Shown: piece after piece, positions 44,042-53,411 of the stretch
Numbering within the stretch: the stretch's first letter is position 1
Layout of the letters: every line of letters starts with the position of its first letter
NCBI RefSeq assembly: GCF_004295585.1
Contig: NZ_AP019400.1
Span: forward strand, 4,252,001 to 4,316,000
DNA length: 64,000 bases
Direction: 5' to 3'
From: Cohnella abietis
GTDB taxonomy: Bacteria > Bacillota > Bacilli > Paenibacillales > Paenibacillaceae
Program-made: the position numbers and the translations under genes
Notes under the pieces: generated by a model
The model's input: only the letters and a program-made list of their open reading frames with translations
What the model was told of the DNA's origin: nothing
Database searches by the model: none

Positions 44042-45430
44042 TTATAAAATATATTGACTCAAATCACGATTACTTGCAATACTTGCTAGCTTCTCACGTA
44101 CGTATTCCGGCGTAATCTCCATCTCTTCAAGCTGCAGCTCTGGTGCTTCAAAGGACAAATCCTCAAGCAGCTTCTCAAGAAGCGTATGAAGTCTGCGCGC
44201 ACCGATGTTCTCCGTATTGTGATTGACCTCTTGCGCCATACGAGCCAGCTCAGAAATCGCCGTATCAGTGAAGGTCACCTTGATCCCCTCGGTTTGTAGC
44301 AGCGCCGTATACTGTTTCGTTAATGCATTCTCAGGCTCAGTCAGAATACGTATGAAATCCTCATCTGTCAGGCTGCTAAGTTCAACACGAATAGGAAAGC
44401 GCCCTTGCAGCTCTGGAATTAAATCCGAAGGCTTAGCCACATGAAATGCTCCAGCTGCTATGAAGAGCACGTAGTCAGTTTTGACAGGGCCGTACTTGGT
44501 CATGACAGTCGATCCCTCTACGATAGGTAGAATATCCCTCTGTACCCCTTCACGAGAGACGTCAGGCCCCTGTCCGCGTCCCTGGCTAGCAATCTTATCT
44601 ATCTCATCAATAAAGATGATTCCCGATTGCTCAGCCCTTCTAACAGATTCGGAAATAACATCATCCATATCAATCAGCTTATTAGCTTCCTCGACGATCA
44701 ATACTTTGCGCGCCTCCTTGACGGTAAGACGACGCTTTTTACGACGTTTCGGTAGAAACTGACCTAGCATTTCCTGCATATTGCCCATCTGCTCTTGTCC
44801 AGGGCCTCCGAGCATATCCATCATGTTCGGCGAGTTGTCTTCAACCTCAATCTCTATCGTTTCATTTTCCAAGCTACCGGCATCCAACTTAGCTTTGGTT
44901 TCTCGTCTTTTGTCCTGAAGACTAGGATCAACTGGCTCTGGCTCATCGCTTGGGGTAGTCATGCCGCCAAACAACATTTCTAAAGGGTTTTTCTGTGATT
45001 TCGGTTTGGATGGAGATGGGACCAGTAAAACAGCAAGTCGCTCATTGGCAGCTTTCTCAGCTTTGTCCTTAACCTTCTCTGTCCGCTCCTCCTTCACCAT
45101 GCGTATAGCTGTTTCAACCAAATCCCTAACCATGGATTCAACATCTCTGCCTACGTAACCGACTTCAGTAAATTTCGTCGCCTCTATTTTAATAAATGGA
45201 GCATGAACCAGCTTAGCCAGCCTACGTGCGATTTCCGTCTTACCGACACCAGTTGGTCCAATCATCAAAATATTTTTAGGCACAACTTCATCACGTATTT
45301 CTTCTGGCAAGCGGTTGCGACGGTAACGATTACGTAAAGCAACAGCTACTGAACGCTTAGCTGGTTTTTGACCTACAATATATTTATCTAGCTCAGCCAC
45401 GATTTGGCGGGGAGTCAGCGTATCGTTCAT
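44042..45430 (-). CDS. hslU: ATP-dependent protease ATPase subunit HslU (ClpY)
   Basis: AAA+ unfoldase that feeds HslV. 462 residues: TPRQIVAELDKYIVGQKPAK, Walker A in MIGPTGVGKTEIARRLAKL (about 57-75), the intermediate domain (about 110-230), Walker B GIIFIDEIDKIASQGRG, sensor region VLFIAAGAFHVAKPSDLIPE, and the C-terminal LSQYIL-type end that docks into HslV. ATG at 45430 chosen for AAAGGAG 6 nt upstream; an in-frame ATG at 45460 overlaps hslV. It lies 26 nt after hslV. Confidence 0.97.
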   Translation of the reverse strand: MNDTLTPRQIVAELDKYIVGQKPAKRSVAVALRNRYRRNRLPEEIRDEVVPKNILMIGPTGVGKTEIARRLAKLVHAPFIKIEATKFTEVGYVGRDVESMVRDLVETAIRMVKEERTEKVKDKAEKAANERLAVLLVPSPSKPKSQKNPLEMLFGGMTTPSDEPEPVDPSLQDKRRETKAKLDAGSLENETIEIEVEDNSPNMMDMLGGPGQEQMGNMQEMLGQFLPKRRKKRRLTVKEARKVLIVEEANKLIDMDDVISESVRRAEQSGIIFIDEIDKIASQGRGQGPDVSREGVQRDILPIVEGSTVMTKYGPVKTDYVLFIAAGAFHVAKPSDLIPELQGRFPIRVELSSLTDEDFIRILTEPENALTKQYTALLQTEGIKVTFTDTAISELARMAQEVNHNTENIGARRLHTLLEKLLEDLSFEAPELQLEEMEITPEYVREKLASIASNRDLSQYIL

Positions 45431-45456
45431 GGGATTCTCTCCTTTTGCAATCTTGA

Positions 45457-46002
45457 TCATCCGATTTCCTCAACGACCAAGTTGTTATTAGTAAATACAC
45501 AAATTTCGGAGGCAGTTTCCAGAGCAGCACGAGCGATTTCTTTAGCATCCATATTAGGCGCATAACGCTTTAAGGCACGCGCTGCCGCTAAAGCGAAGCT
45601 TCCGCCTGAGCCGATAGCAAGAATGCCATCATCAGGCTCGATGACCTCTCCGTTACCAGACAACAGTAGCATACCTGTTGCATCCACAACGATCATCATC
45701 GCTTCCAAACGACGTAATACACGATCAGAGCGCCAATCCTTCGCTAGCTCAACTGCAGCACGCTGCAGATTGCCATGATGCTCCTCAAGCTTACCTTCAA
45801 ACTTCTCAAACAATGTAATAGCATCCGCAACAGAGCCTGCGAAGCCAGCAATGACTTGCCCACGATAAAGCCTACGTACTTTTTTAGCGGTATTCTTCAT
45901 GACCATGCTATTACCGAATGTTACCTGACCATCACCCGCGATAGCACCTTTTCCATTATGGCGGACCGCGCAGATCGTCGTAGCGTGAAAGCTCATATCC
46001 AT
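45457..46002 (-). CDS. hslV: ATP-dependent protease proteolytic subunit HslV (ClpQ)
   Basis: Proteasome-like peptidase of the HslUV complex. 181 residues: SFHATTICAVRHNGKGAIAG DG-type N-terminus, FAGSVADAITLFEKFEGKLE, VIEPDDGILAIGSGGSFALA. In B. subtilis ClpQ the mature N-terminal Ser is the nucleophile. Here the best-placed ATG (46002, AGGGGG 8 nt upstream) gives MDMSFHATT; the ATG at 45996 would give MSFHATT, as in B. subtilis, but is 14 nt from that site. Processing of the first residues, or use of the second start, is therefore relevant to activity. xerC/codV, which precedes clpQ in B. subtilis, is absent. Confidence 0.96.
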   Translation of the reverse strand: MDMSFHATTICAVRHNGKGAIAGDGQVTFGNSMVMKNTAKKVRRLYRGQVIAGFAGSVADAITLFEKFEGKLEEHHGNLQRAAVELAKDWRSDRVLRRLEAMMIVVDATGMLLLSGNGEVIEPDDGILAIGSGGSFALAAARALKRYAPNMDAKEIARAALETASEICVFTNNNLVVEEIG

Positions 46003-46041
46003 GGACTAAACCCCCTAGTGTAATTAGTTGTATAAAGCCGC

Positions 46042-46071
46042 AAAAGCAGCAACCTGTAGGTCAGGTGCTGC
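46042..46071 (-). terminator. Terminator-like hairpin between trmFO and hslV
   Basis: GCAGCACCTG pairs with CAGGTTGCTGC (one bulge, 5-nt loop), followed by TTTTG on the minus strand. It lies 15 nt after the trmFO stop. The T-tract is short, so termination may be partial. Confidence 0.6.
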
Positions 46072-46085
46072 CGCTGCTTCATGGA

Positions 46086-47417
46086 CTACAACTCGGAATT
46101 TTGCTTCATCTCCAAGCTTAGGGCATCGATGCCTTCCAGTGCCCTTGCAGCAATAGCTTCGTTTTTCTCTTTCTTGCTCCGAACCCGGTGCCCAAGGGGC
46201 GGGAAGAGGCCAAAATTTGCGTTCATCGGTTGAAAATGCTTAAAGTCCGCCGTTGTAATGTACTGCGCCATGCTCCCAAGAGTTGTATGTGCAGGTAAAG
46301 TTAACGGCTCCAGACCTTTTGCCAATCTTCCGGCATTTAAGCCCGAGATAAGACCTGAAGCAGCAGATTCAACATATCCCTCAACACCCGTCATTTGACC
46401 TGCGAAGAAGAGCTTCTCTCTGCCTCTGAATTGATAGGTCGGGTGCAACAGCTTAGGAGAATTAATGAATGTATTCCGATGCATAACTCCGAAGCGCACG
46501 AACTCCGCATTCTCGAGCCCAGGAATTAATGAAAATACTCGTTTCTGCTCCCCCCACTTGAGATGGGTTTGGAAGCCAACAAGATTATAAAGCGTACCCG
46601 CCGCATTATCCTGACGAAGCTGTATAACCGCATGTGATTGAATGCCTGTGCGCGGATCGACTAATCCTACCGGCTTCAGAGGACCGAACAGCAGTGTTTG
46701 TTTCCCTCGCTTAGCCATGACTTCAATCGGCATGCAGCCTTCAAAGTACATTTCCTTCTCGAAGTCTTTCACTTCTGCCGTTTCCGCTGTAATTAGGGCT
46801 TCATAGAAACGATCATATTCCTCTTCTGTCATGGGACAATTCAAGTATGCTGCTTCCCCTTTATCATACCGAGAAGCCAAGAATACCCTATCCAGATCGA
46901 TAGAATCCTTCTCAACAATTGGTGCCGCTGCGTCAAAGAAATAAAAGTATTCCTCTCCCATCAGCTCTTTAATGCTATTAGAGAGCTCAGGGGAAGTTAA
47001 TGGCCCCGTAGCAATTACGACAATGCCGTCTTTAGGAATGTCCGTGACCTCGTCATTAATGACCGTAATTAATGGATGCTCCCGAAGCCGCTTCGTGACT
47101 TCTCCGGAAAATCCATCACGATCAACAGCAAGTGCTCCTCCAGCAGGAACAGCATGTAGATCGGCACAAGACAATATTAACGAGTCGAGTCTTCTCATTT
47201 CTTCCTTTAGAACACCTACCGCATTGGCTAGACCATTTGCTCTAAGGCTGTTACTACACACTAGCTCCGCAAACCCATCCGTATGGTGGGCTGGCGTTCG
47301 CTTAACTGGTCGCATTTCGTATAAAGTGACGGGTACTCCTTGCTTGGCGATCTGCCAGGCAGCTTCGCTACCTGCAAGACCTGCGCCGATAACCGTCACG
47401 GATTGTAATTCACTCAA
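46086..47417 (-). CDS. trmFO: Methylenetetrahydrofolate-tRNA (uracil-5-)-methyltransferase TrmFO
   Basis: Folate- and FAD-dependent methylation of U54 in tRNA. 443 residues, full length: FAD-binding VTVIGAGLAGSEAAWQIAKQ (about 8-27), CSNSLRANGLANAVGVLKEE, FDAAAPIVEKDSID, and the C-terminal FFAGQMTGVEGYVESAASGL. TTG start with AAGGAGG upstream. It follows topA after 30 nt, as in B. subtilis (formerly gid). Confidence 0.97.
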   Translation of the reverse strand: MSELQSVTVIGAGLAGSEAAWQIAKQGVPVTLYEMRPVKRTPAHHTDGFAELVCSNSLRANGLANAVGVLKEEMRRLDSLILSCADLHAVPAGGALAVDRDGFSGEVTKRLREHPLITVINDEVTDIPKDGIVVIATGPLTSPELSNSIKELMGEEYFYFFDAAAPIVEKDSIDLDRVFLASRYDKGEAAYLNCPMTEEEYDRFYEALITAETAEVKDFEKEMYFEGCMPIEVMAKRGKQTLLFGPLKPVGLVDPRTGIQSHAVIQLRQDNAAGTLYNLVGFQTHLKWGEQKRVFSLIPGLENAEFVRFGVMHRNTFINSPKLLHPTYQFRGREKLFFAGQMTGVEGYVESAASGLISGLNAGRLAKGLEPLTLPAHTTLGSMAQYITTADFKHFQPMNANFGLFPPLGHRVRSKKEKNEAIAARALEGIDALSLEMKQNSEL

Positions 47418-47447
47418 AGCAGAAACCTCCTTACCTTTCTTTACGCA

Positions 47448-49544
47448 TCATTCCGCCGCTTCTTCGACATCCTCGACGTTCTCCGAGTGGGTGCATGCTG
47501 TACAGTGATATTGTATTTCGCCTTTAACCTTTTTCTCGATCATCATCCCGCCACAGCTAGGACATGGCTTAGCAACTGGCTTATCCCAGGATACATAGTC
47601 ACAGCCAGGATAGAGATTACAGCCGTAGAACATACGTCCCTTCTTACTCCGTCGCTCGACAATTTGTCCTTCGGCGCATTTCGGGCAATGAACTCCCGTA
47701 TCTTTAACGATGGGTTTCGTATTCCGGCAATTCGGAAAGCCGGAGCATGCGAGAAACTTACCGAAGCGACCCATTTTGTATACCATAGGACTTTCGCATT
47801 TGTCGCAAACCTCATCGGATGGTTCATCCTTGATTTCAATTTCCTTCATCTCTTCCTCGGCGAAATTCAATCTCACCTCGAACGATTTATAGAAATCTCC
47901 AATGACATTAACCCAATTCTGCGTTCCTTCCTCTACATGGTCTAAATCACCTTCCATGTTAGCGGTGAACTCGGCATCCAGAATTTCTGGAAAGAACTCC
48001 TCCATTAGCTGGATAACAAGCTCTCCAAGCTCGGTAGGAATAAACTTCTTCTCTTCCATCGCGACGTAATTTCTTTTCTGGATCGTTTCCAGCGTCGGTG
48101 CGTACGTGCTTGGACGACCAATACCAAGCTCCTCTAAGGTTTTAACCAGTCTCGCTTCGGTAAACCGTGGTGGCGGCTGTGTAAAATGCTGCTTGGGATC
48201 GATTTGATTGGACTTAACGTCATCACCCGCAGTGAGCGCAGGCAGTAGCTTATCCTCGTCCGTCGTACCATCATCATTACCTTCAACATATACCTTCATG
48301 AATCCAGCAAACTTTAATTTGGAGCCATTCGCACGGAACACTACCGGTCCGTTTCCTAAATCTACAGTCATCGTATCAAGCACTGCAGATGACATCTGGC
48401 TAGCTACAAAACGCTCCCAGACTAGCTTATACAAACGAAACTGATCCTTAGAAGTAAAAGCTTTGACAGAATCCGGGTCGCGAAGAATGGAAGTAGGACG
48501 AATCGCTTCATGCGCATCCTGTGCATTGGCGTTTTTCTTCGTATACACACGTGGTGTATCCGGCATAAACTTGTCTCCGTATTTACCTACAATATATTCT
48601 CGTGCTTCTTCCTGAGCTATTGGAGATATTCTTGGTGAATCTGTACGCATGTAGGTAATCAAACCAACCGTGCCCTCTTTGCCCAGATCGACCCCTTCAT
48701 ATAGCTGTTGGGCGATCTGCATCGTTTTCGATGCACGGAAATTAAGCTTGCGGGCAGCTTCCTGCTGAAGAGAGCTCGTAATGAAGGGAGGCGAAGGATT
48801 ACGCAAGCGTTCCTTTTCCTTCACTTCACCAACGACAAAATCTTCACTAGCCATTAGAGCTAGAACGGCTTTAACATCTTCTTCGCTCGTAAGCTCCTTC
48901 TTCACTCCATTAAGGGAATGAAATTTGGCCTCGAATGTCGCCTTCTCTTTGATAAGATGCGCCGTAATGCTCCAATATTCTTCAGGGATGAAAGCGCTTA
49001 TCTCATTTTCTCGATCATAAATCAGCTTTACAGCAACCGATTGCACACGACCAGCGCTCAAGCCTTTCTTAACCTTTTTCCACAGCAATGGACTTATCTT
49101 GTACCCAACGAGTCGATCAAGCACCCGTCTCGCTTGCTGCGCGTTTACTAAATCCATATCGATAGGACGAGGGCTCTTGAATGCATCCTTAACTGCTTGC
49201 TTCGTTATTTCATTAAATACGACACGACAAGCATCCTTCTCGTCTATTTCTAGATAGTGTGCCAAGTGCCAGGCGATTGCTTCGCCTTCCCTGTCGGGGT
49301 CAGCCGCGAGATACACTTTCTTAACTTTTTTACTTGCATCCCTTAATTCCTTAAGGATACTCCCCTTACCTCGAATAGTAATATATTTGGGCTCAAAATC
49401 ATTGTCTACCTCCACGCCTATTTGGCTTTTTGGTAAATCACGAATATGGCCCATGGACGCTTTGACGATAAATTTGCTTCCTAAATATTTACCAATCGTC
49501 TTGGCTTTTGCTGGTGATTCTACGATAACGAGTGAATCCGCCAC
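47448..49544 (-). CDS. topA: DNA topoisomerase I
   Basis: Relaxes negative supercoils (type IA). 698 residues: Toprim domain starting ADSLVIVESPAKAKTIGKYL, with YLAADPDREGEAIAWHL; the catalytic Tyr in GTVGLITYMRTDSPRIS (about 305); a clamp domain; and three C-terminal zinc-finger units (CDKC...C, CPKC...GC, CPSC...CTAC). The GTG at 49544 is chosen because GGAGG lies 7 nt upstream; the ATG at 49550 is only one base from that site. It follows dprA, as in B. subtilis. Confidence 0.97.
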   Translation of the reverse strand: MADSLVIVESPAKAKTIGKYLGSKFIVKASMGHIRDLPKSQIGVEVDNDFEPKYITIRGKGSILKELRDASKKVKKVYLAADPDREGEAIAWHLAHYLEIDEKDACRVVFNEITKQAVKDAFKSPRPIDMDLVNAQQARRVLDRLVGYKISPLLWKKVKKGLSAGRVQSVAVKLIYDRENEISAFIPEEYWSITAHLIKEKATFEAKFHSLNGVKKELTSEEDVKAVLALMASEDFVVGEVKEKERLRNPSPPFITSSLQQEAARKLNFRASKTMQIAQQLYEGVDLGKEGTVGLITYMRTDSPRISPIAQEEAREYIVGKYGDKFMPDTPRVYTKKNANAQDAHEAIRPTSILRDPDSVKAFTSKDQFRLYKLVWERFVASQMSSAVLDTMTVDLGNGPVVFRANGSKLKFAGFMKVYVEGNDDGTTDEDKLLPALTAGDDVKSNQIDPKQHFTQPPPRFTEARLVKTLEELGIGRPSTYAPTLETIQKRNYVAMEEKKFIPTELGELVIQLMEEFFPEILDAEFTANMEGDLDHVEEGTQNWVNVIGDFYKSFEVRLNFAEEEMKEIEIKDEPSDEVCDKCESPMVYKMGRFGKFLACSGFPNCRNTKPIVKDTGVHCPKCAEGQIVERRSKKGRMFYGCNLYPGCDYVSWDKPVAKPCPSCGGMMIEKKVKGEIQYHCTACTHSENVEDVEEAAE

Positions 49545-49603
49545 GTCCATTCCTCCTCTCCTACGGTCGACAAGTCCTCATGCCTATGTGCTTATGTCTC
49601 CAT

Positions 49604-50776
49604 TTAAAGGACATTATATACAGAACCGGGTTGTTGATGAATCCGTCTTTTTAATAGTAAAGATAGCAGAACAGAGTGTAAATGTCCAAATGTCATCCCG
49701 GATTGTATCGTCAGCTCGTCCAAAGAGCAGGGGTTATCGAGTAAAAAATCATATATTTTCGCCTCATCAGGAGTTAATGGAGTAGGAATTAAACGAGGCT
49801 CAACAGAGCCTTCTTCTTTAATAAGAGCAGTAGAAGCTTCAGGCAGCCGATAGACGTAGGATTGAAAAATATCGGTCTCATCCAATACCGGAATCGCTCC
49901 TTTTCTGAAATACTCAAGTGCGCCAATGCTTCGGGGTGAAGTTATCTGTCCCGGCACAATAAAGACATCCCGATTGTACCCGAGCGCTAAATCTGCTGTA
50001 ATGAGAGCCCCGCTTCTCTGCGCTGCCTCCGCAACAATTACGCCATAAGATAATCCAGCGATAATCCGATTACGAAGAGGAAATAAGCCAGGTCGAAGCG
50101 TAGTATCAGGCGGGCTCTCCGATAAAATCAAGCCTTTAGCGGCCAGTTCGTGATATAACGCTTTATTTTCAGGTGGATAGCATACATCTACGCCTCCTGC
50201 TAGCACCGCAATCGTCCCGTATGGCGCCCGTAAAGCACCGGAATGCGCAGCCGTATCAATTCCCTTCGCTAATCCGCTAACGACCGTCATACGCTTTGCA
50301 CAGCCTGCAGCAATGTCTTCTGTTACCTTGCGCCCGTATCCAGTTGCTAATCGGGTGCCCACAATTGCAATTGCCGGATTATGAACGAGCTCCCAATTCC
50401 CTTTATAATAAAGCACCCAAGGCGGATCTGCGATTTGAACGAGTAATTCAGGATATTGTTCATCCAAATAGGTAACAACCTGCATCCCGCGCTCTTCATG
50501 CCTACGCTCCATCCGAATGATTGCTTCTGGGCGCAGGTTGGCGACTATTGCAGCAGCTTGTTTTTGGTTAAGTCCCATATCCCTCCAGTCACCTGCCAAA
50601 AAATCCGAAACATGCTTTAAGGAGCCCTGCCCTTTCATAGCGCCGTACATCAATATAGTGGCGATCGAAATTCGACCTACCCCTTCAGTCTCATGTAGTC
50701 CAATTAACACTTCCCTGGTAATACCTGTTAACAGCGCTTCTGACCTCGTCACGATCTTAACCTTGTCCTCGGACAT
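49604..50776 (-). CDS. dprA: DNA-processing protein DprA (Smf)
   Basis: Loads RecA onto incoming single-stranded DNA during transformation. 390 residues: N-terminal helix-hairpin region (GLHETEGVGRISIATILMYG), Rossmann-like DprA domain with AIVGTRLATGYGRKVTEDIA, VSGLAKGIDTAAHSGALRAP then YGTIAVLAGGVDVCYPPEN, RNRIIAGLSYGVIVAEAAQR SGALITAD, and a C-terminal winged-helix-like segment (CSLDELTIQSGMTFGHLHSV). It follows the sucCD terminator and probably has its own start of transcription. Together with comM it indicates that DNA-uptake-linked genes are kept in this stretch. Confidence 0.96.
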   Translation of the reverse strand: MSEDKVKIVTRSEALLTGITREVLIGLHETEGVGRISIATILMYGAMKGQGSLKHVSDFLAGDWRDMGLNQKQAAAIVANLRPEAIIRMERRHEERGMQVVTYLDEQYPELLVQIADPPWVLYYKGNWELVHNPAIAIVGTRLATGYGRKVTEDIAAGCAKRMTVVSGLAKGIDTAAHSGALRAPYGTIAVLAGGVDVCYPPENKALYHELAAKGLILSESPPDTTLRPGLFPLRNRIIAGLSYGVIVAEAAQRSGALITADLALGYNRDVFIVPGQITSPRSIGALEYFRKGAIPVLDETDIFQSYVYRLPEASTALIKEEGSVEPRLIPTPLTPDEAKIYDFLLDNPCSLDELTIQSGMTFGHLHSVLLSLLLKRRIHQQPGSVYNVL

Positions 50777-50816
50777 CTAATGGATTCGCCCTTTCTCGTT
50801 TCTGTATATTTGAAAA

Positions 50817-50857
50817 CAAAAAAGCCTCCCACACCCTCAACAGAGGGGGCGGAAGGC
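50817..50857 (-). terminator. Rho-independent terminator of sucCD
   Basis: AGCCTTCC pairs with GGGAGGCT (one G-U) around an inner CCCTC-TGTT-GAGGG hairpin, followed by TTTTTTG on the minus strand. It lies about 70 nt after the sucD stop. Confidence 0.85.
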
Positions 50858-50929
50858 TGCTTGCCTTACCGATTCACAAAGATAACCATTCAACTATCTT
50901 CATAAATGTATATATGGATTACATCCGTA

Positions 50930-51856
50930 TTAGGATTTACATTTTTCTAGCAGGCCTTTTTCCTCAAGCACGGCAACAAGCGTCGCGCCCATGTCGGATG
51001 GCGTAGGAGCAACGCGGATACCGCACGCTTCAAGCACAGAAATTTTCTCAGCAGCTGTACCTTTGCCTCCGGAAATAATTGCACCGGCATGTCCCATACG
51101 TTTGCCTTCAGGAGCAGTAGCGCCACCGATAAAACCAACGACTGGCTTAGTCATGTTCGCTTTAACCCATTCAGCTGCTTCTTCTTCAGCTGTACCACCG
51201 ATTTCGCCTATCATGATTACCGCATAAGTATCCGGATCTTCATTGAAGAGCTTAAGAATATCGATGAACTCTGAACCTTTAACCGGGTCGCCACCGATTC
51301 CTACAGCAGACGATTGACCGATTCCGTTGGAAGTCAATTGATGAACCGCTTCGTATGTCAATGTCCCGGAACGGGAAACGACACCTACGTGGCCCTTTTG
51401 GTGAATATAACCCGGCATGATACCGATTTTAATTTCACCAGGTGTAATAACGCCTGGACAGTTAGGTCCGATTAGACGGGTTTTCTTGCCTTCCATGAAG
51501 CGCGTAACCTTAACCATATCAAGAACCGGAATGCCCTCTGTAATACAGATGACAAGCTCAAGCTCGGCATCTACCGCTTCCATGATCGCATCAGCTGCGA
51601 ACGGAGGTGCGACATAGATTACCGACGCAGTAGCGCCTGTTGCATTGACAGCTTCAAGTACCGTGTTAAATACCGGCAAAGAAACGGTTGTGCCATTTTC
51701 CAAGTTGAAGTCTACATTCGTACCGCCTTTGCCCGGCGTAACGCCGCCGACCATTTGCGTACCATAGTCCAATGCACCCTTGGCGTGGAAATTTCCCGTT
51801 GCGCCCGTGATGCCTTGGGTGATCACCTTGGTGTTTTTATCGATCAAAATACTCAT
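50930..51856 (-). CDS. sucD: Succinyl-CoA synthetase alpha subunit
   Basis: TCA-cycle enzyme: succinyl-CoA + ADP + Pi to succinate + ATP. 308 residues: N-terminal CoA-binding Rossmann domain (TKVITQGITGATGNFHAKGA) and the C-terminal ligase domain with RSGTLTYEAVHQLTSNGIGQ and the phospho-His in KRMGHAGAIISGGKGTAAEK (about 246). ATG start with GGGGAG upstream. It follows sucC after 31 nt. Confidence 0.98.
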   Translation of the reverse strand: MSILIDKNTKVITQGITGATGNFHAKGALDYGTQMVGGVTPGKGGTNVDFNLENGTTVSLPVFNTVLEAVNATGATASVIYVAPPFAADAIMEAVDAELELVICITEGIPVLDMVKVTRFMEGKKTRLIGPNCPGVITPGEIKIGIMPGYIHQKGHVGVVSRSGTLTYEAVHQLTSNGIGQSSAVGIGGDPVKGSEFIDILKLFNEDPDTYAVIMIGEIGGTAEEEAAEWVKANMTKPVVGFIGGATAPEGKRMGHAGAIISGGKGTAAEKISVLEACGIRVAPTPSDMGATLVAVLEEKGLLEKCKS

Positions 51857-51887
51857 GATTATACACTCCCCGGTAGGTTCTCCCTAG

Positions 51888-53048
51888 TCAATTCACAAGC
51901 GATACGATTTTTTTCGCACCGTCGGACATCGAATCAGCAGCCACGATGTTAAGGCCAGATCCATTCAAAATCTCTTTACCTAAAGCAACATTCGTGCCTT
52001 CGAGACGAACGACCAATGGACGGTCAAGTCCCAAATCACGAGCCGCAGCTACAACACCCTCAGCGATAATATCGCACTTCATGATGCCGCCGAAAATATT
52101 AACAAATATCCCTTTGACGTTAGGATCTGAAAGGATAATTTTAAATGCTTCGGTTACTTTTTCCTTCGTAGCACCGCCGCCAACATCTAAGAAGTTAGCC
52201 GGGGATCCTCCGAAATATTTAATAATGTCCATCGTCGCCATAGCTAATCCAGCTCCATTAACCATGCAGCCAATGTTGCCGTCTAGGGCGATGTATGACA
52301 AATCGAATTTGGACGCTTGAATTTCTTTAGCATCTTCTTCATCAAGGTCACGAAGCTCAACGATATCCTTGTGACGGAACAATGCATTGGAATCAAAGTT
52401 CAGCTTGGCATCAAGTGCCATAACATCACCGGATCCAGTAACGACGAGTGGATTGATTTCTGCGATGGAGCAATCCTTCTCTTCGAACGCTTTGTACAAT
52501 GCCAGCATGAACTTAACTGCTTTATTAACCAGTTCGCCAGGAATTTTAATGTCATAAGCCAATTGACGAGCTTGGAACATTTGCAATCCTACAGCTGGAT
52601 CGACAATAACCTTAATAATTTTTTCAGGGGAATGTGCGGCTACTTCCTCGATGTCCATGCCGCCTTCTTCTGAACCCATCATTACAACGCGACCTGTACC
52701 ACGGTCTACAACTACGCCGATGTAATATTCTTTCTTAATGTCGCAGCCTTCTTCAATAAGAAGACGCTTAACTTCCTTACCTTCAGGTCCAGTTTGGTGT
52801 GTAACCAATACTTTACCTAGCAATTCCTTCGCGAACTCCGCTACGTCATCAACGCTCTTAGCGATTTTGACGCCGCCCGCTTTTCCCCGTCCACCTGCGT
52901 GAATTTGGGCTTTAACGACCGTTACCGAGCTTCCGAGTTCTTTCGCGACGCTTACGGCTTCTTCGACGGTAAACGCCACTTTGCCGCGAGGCACGTTAAC
53001 GCCATACTGCCTCAAGACTTCCTTGCCTTGATACTCATGAATATTCAT
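51888..53048 (-). CDS. sucC: Succinyl-CoA synthetase beta subunit
   Basis: ATP-grasp subunit of succinyl-CoA synthetase. 386 residues: MNIHEYQGKEVLRQYGVNVP, KAQIHAGGRGKAGGVKIAKS (ATP-grasp), AEINPLVVTGSGDVMALDAK (Mg binding), CMVNGAGLAMATMDIIKYFG then GSPANFLDVGGGA (contact with alpha), VNIFGGIMKCDIIAEGVV. ATG start with GGGAGG upstream. The 363-nt gap before it holds two promoter candidates and a palindrome. Confidence 0.98.
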   Translation of the reverse strand: MNIHEYQGKEVLRQYGVNVPRGKVAFTVEEAVSVAKELGSSVTVVKAQIHAGGRGKAGGVKIAKSVDDVAEFAKELLGKVLVTHQTGPEGKEVKRLLIEEGCDIKKEYYIGVVVDRGTGRVVMMGSEEGGMDIEEVAAHSPEKIIKVIVDPAVGLQMFQARQLAYDIKIPGELVNKAVKFMLALYKAFEEKDCSIAEINPLVVTGSGDVMALDAKLNFDSNALFRHKDIVELRDLDEEDAKEIQASKFDLSYIALDGNIGCMVNGAGLAMATMDIIKYFGGSPANFLDVGGGATKEKVTEAFKIILSDPNVKGIFVNIFGGIMKCDIIAEGVVAAARDLGLDRPLVVRLEGTNVALGKEILNGSGLNIVAADSMSDGAKKIVSLVN

Positions 53049-53411
53049 GACCTGGCATCCTCCCGTTGTGCGCTTTAATATCGAGTGCGGCTGATCGCTT
53101 AATAGATTTTATCTTACGCAGCCGTCACAGGTGACTTTCAGTTAGCGATGCCTGCATCGCCCGTAGCTGTCACACAAGCTATTTATGTAACAAAACCTTC
53201 ACCATTGTAACACTATTTATTAAACGGTTCCTCACTTTTTCAGCAATTTATTAGTCTTATTTGGCAATGGTTTCATCTCAAATTGAGATGGAAATAAGGC
53301 AAACACATATAACTTTTGCTATTTGTCGCCTTATTATTCTCAAGTAGTATGACCGATGACAACCTTGTTCAATCACAATTTGCCTTCAGAGAGTATGGAA
53401 CCTGTCAGCTA
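53049..53411 (-). promoter_or_regulatory. Gene-free interval upstream of sucC with promoter candidates and a palindrome
   Basis: No credible gene. On the minus strand: TTGTCA (53362-53357), 18 nt, AATAAT (53338-53333); a perfect 17-nt palindrome CATCTCAAATTGAGATG at 53274-53290; and an extended -10, TGTTACAAT, at 53212-53204 with no good -35. The palindrome lies between the two promoter candidates, so it could be an operator acting on sucCD. No catabolite-responsive element was recognised. Confidence 0.5.
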
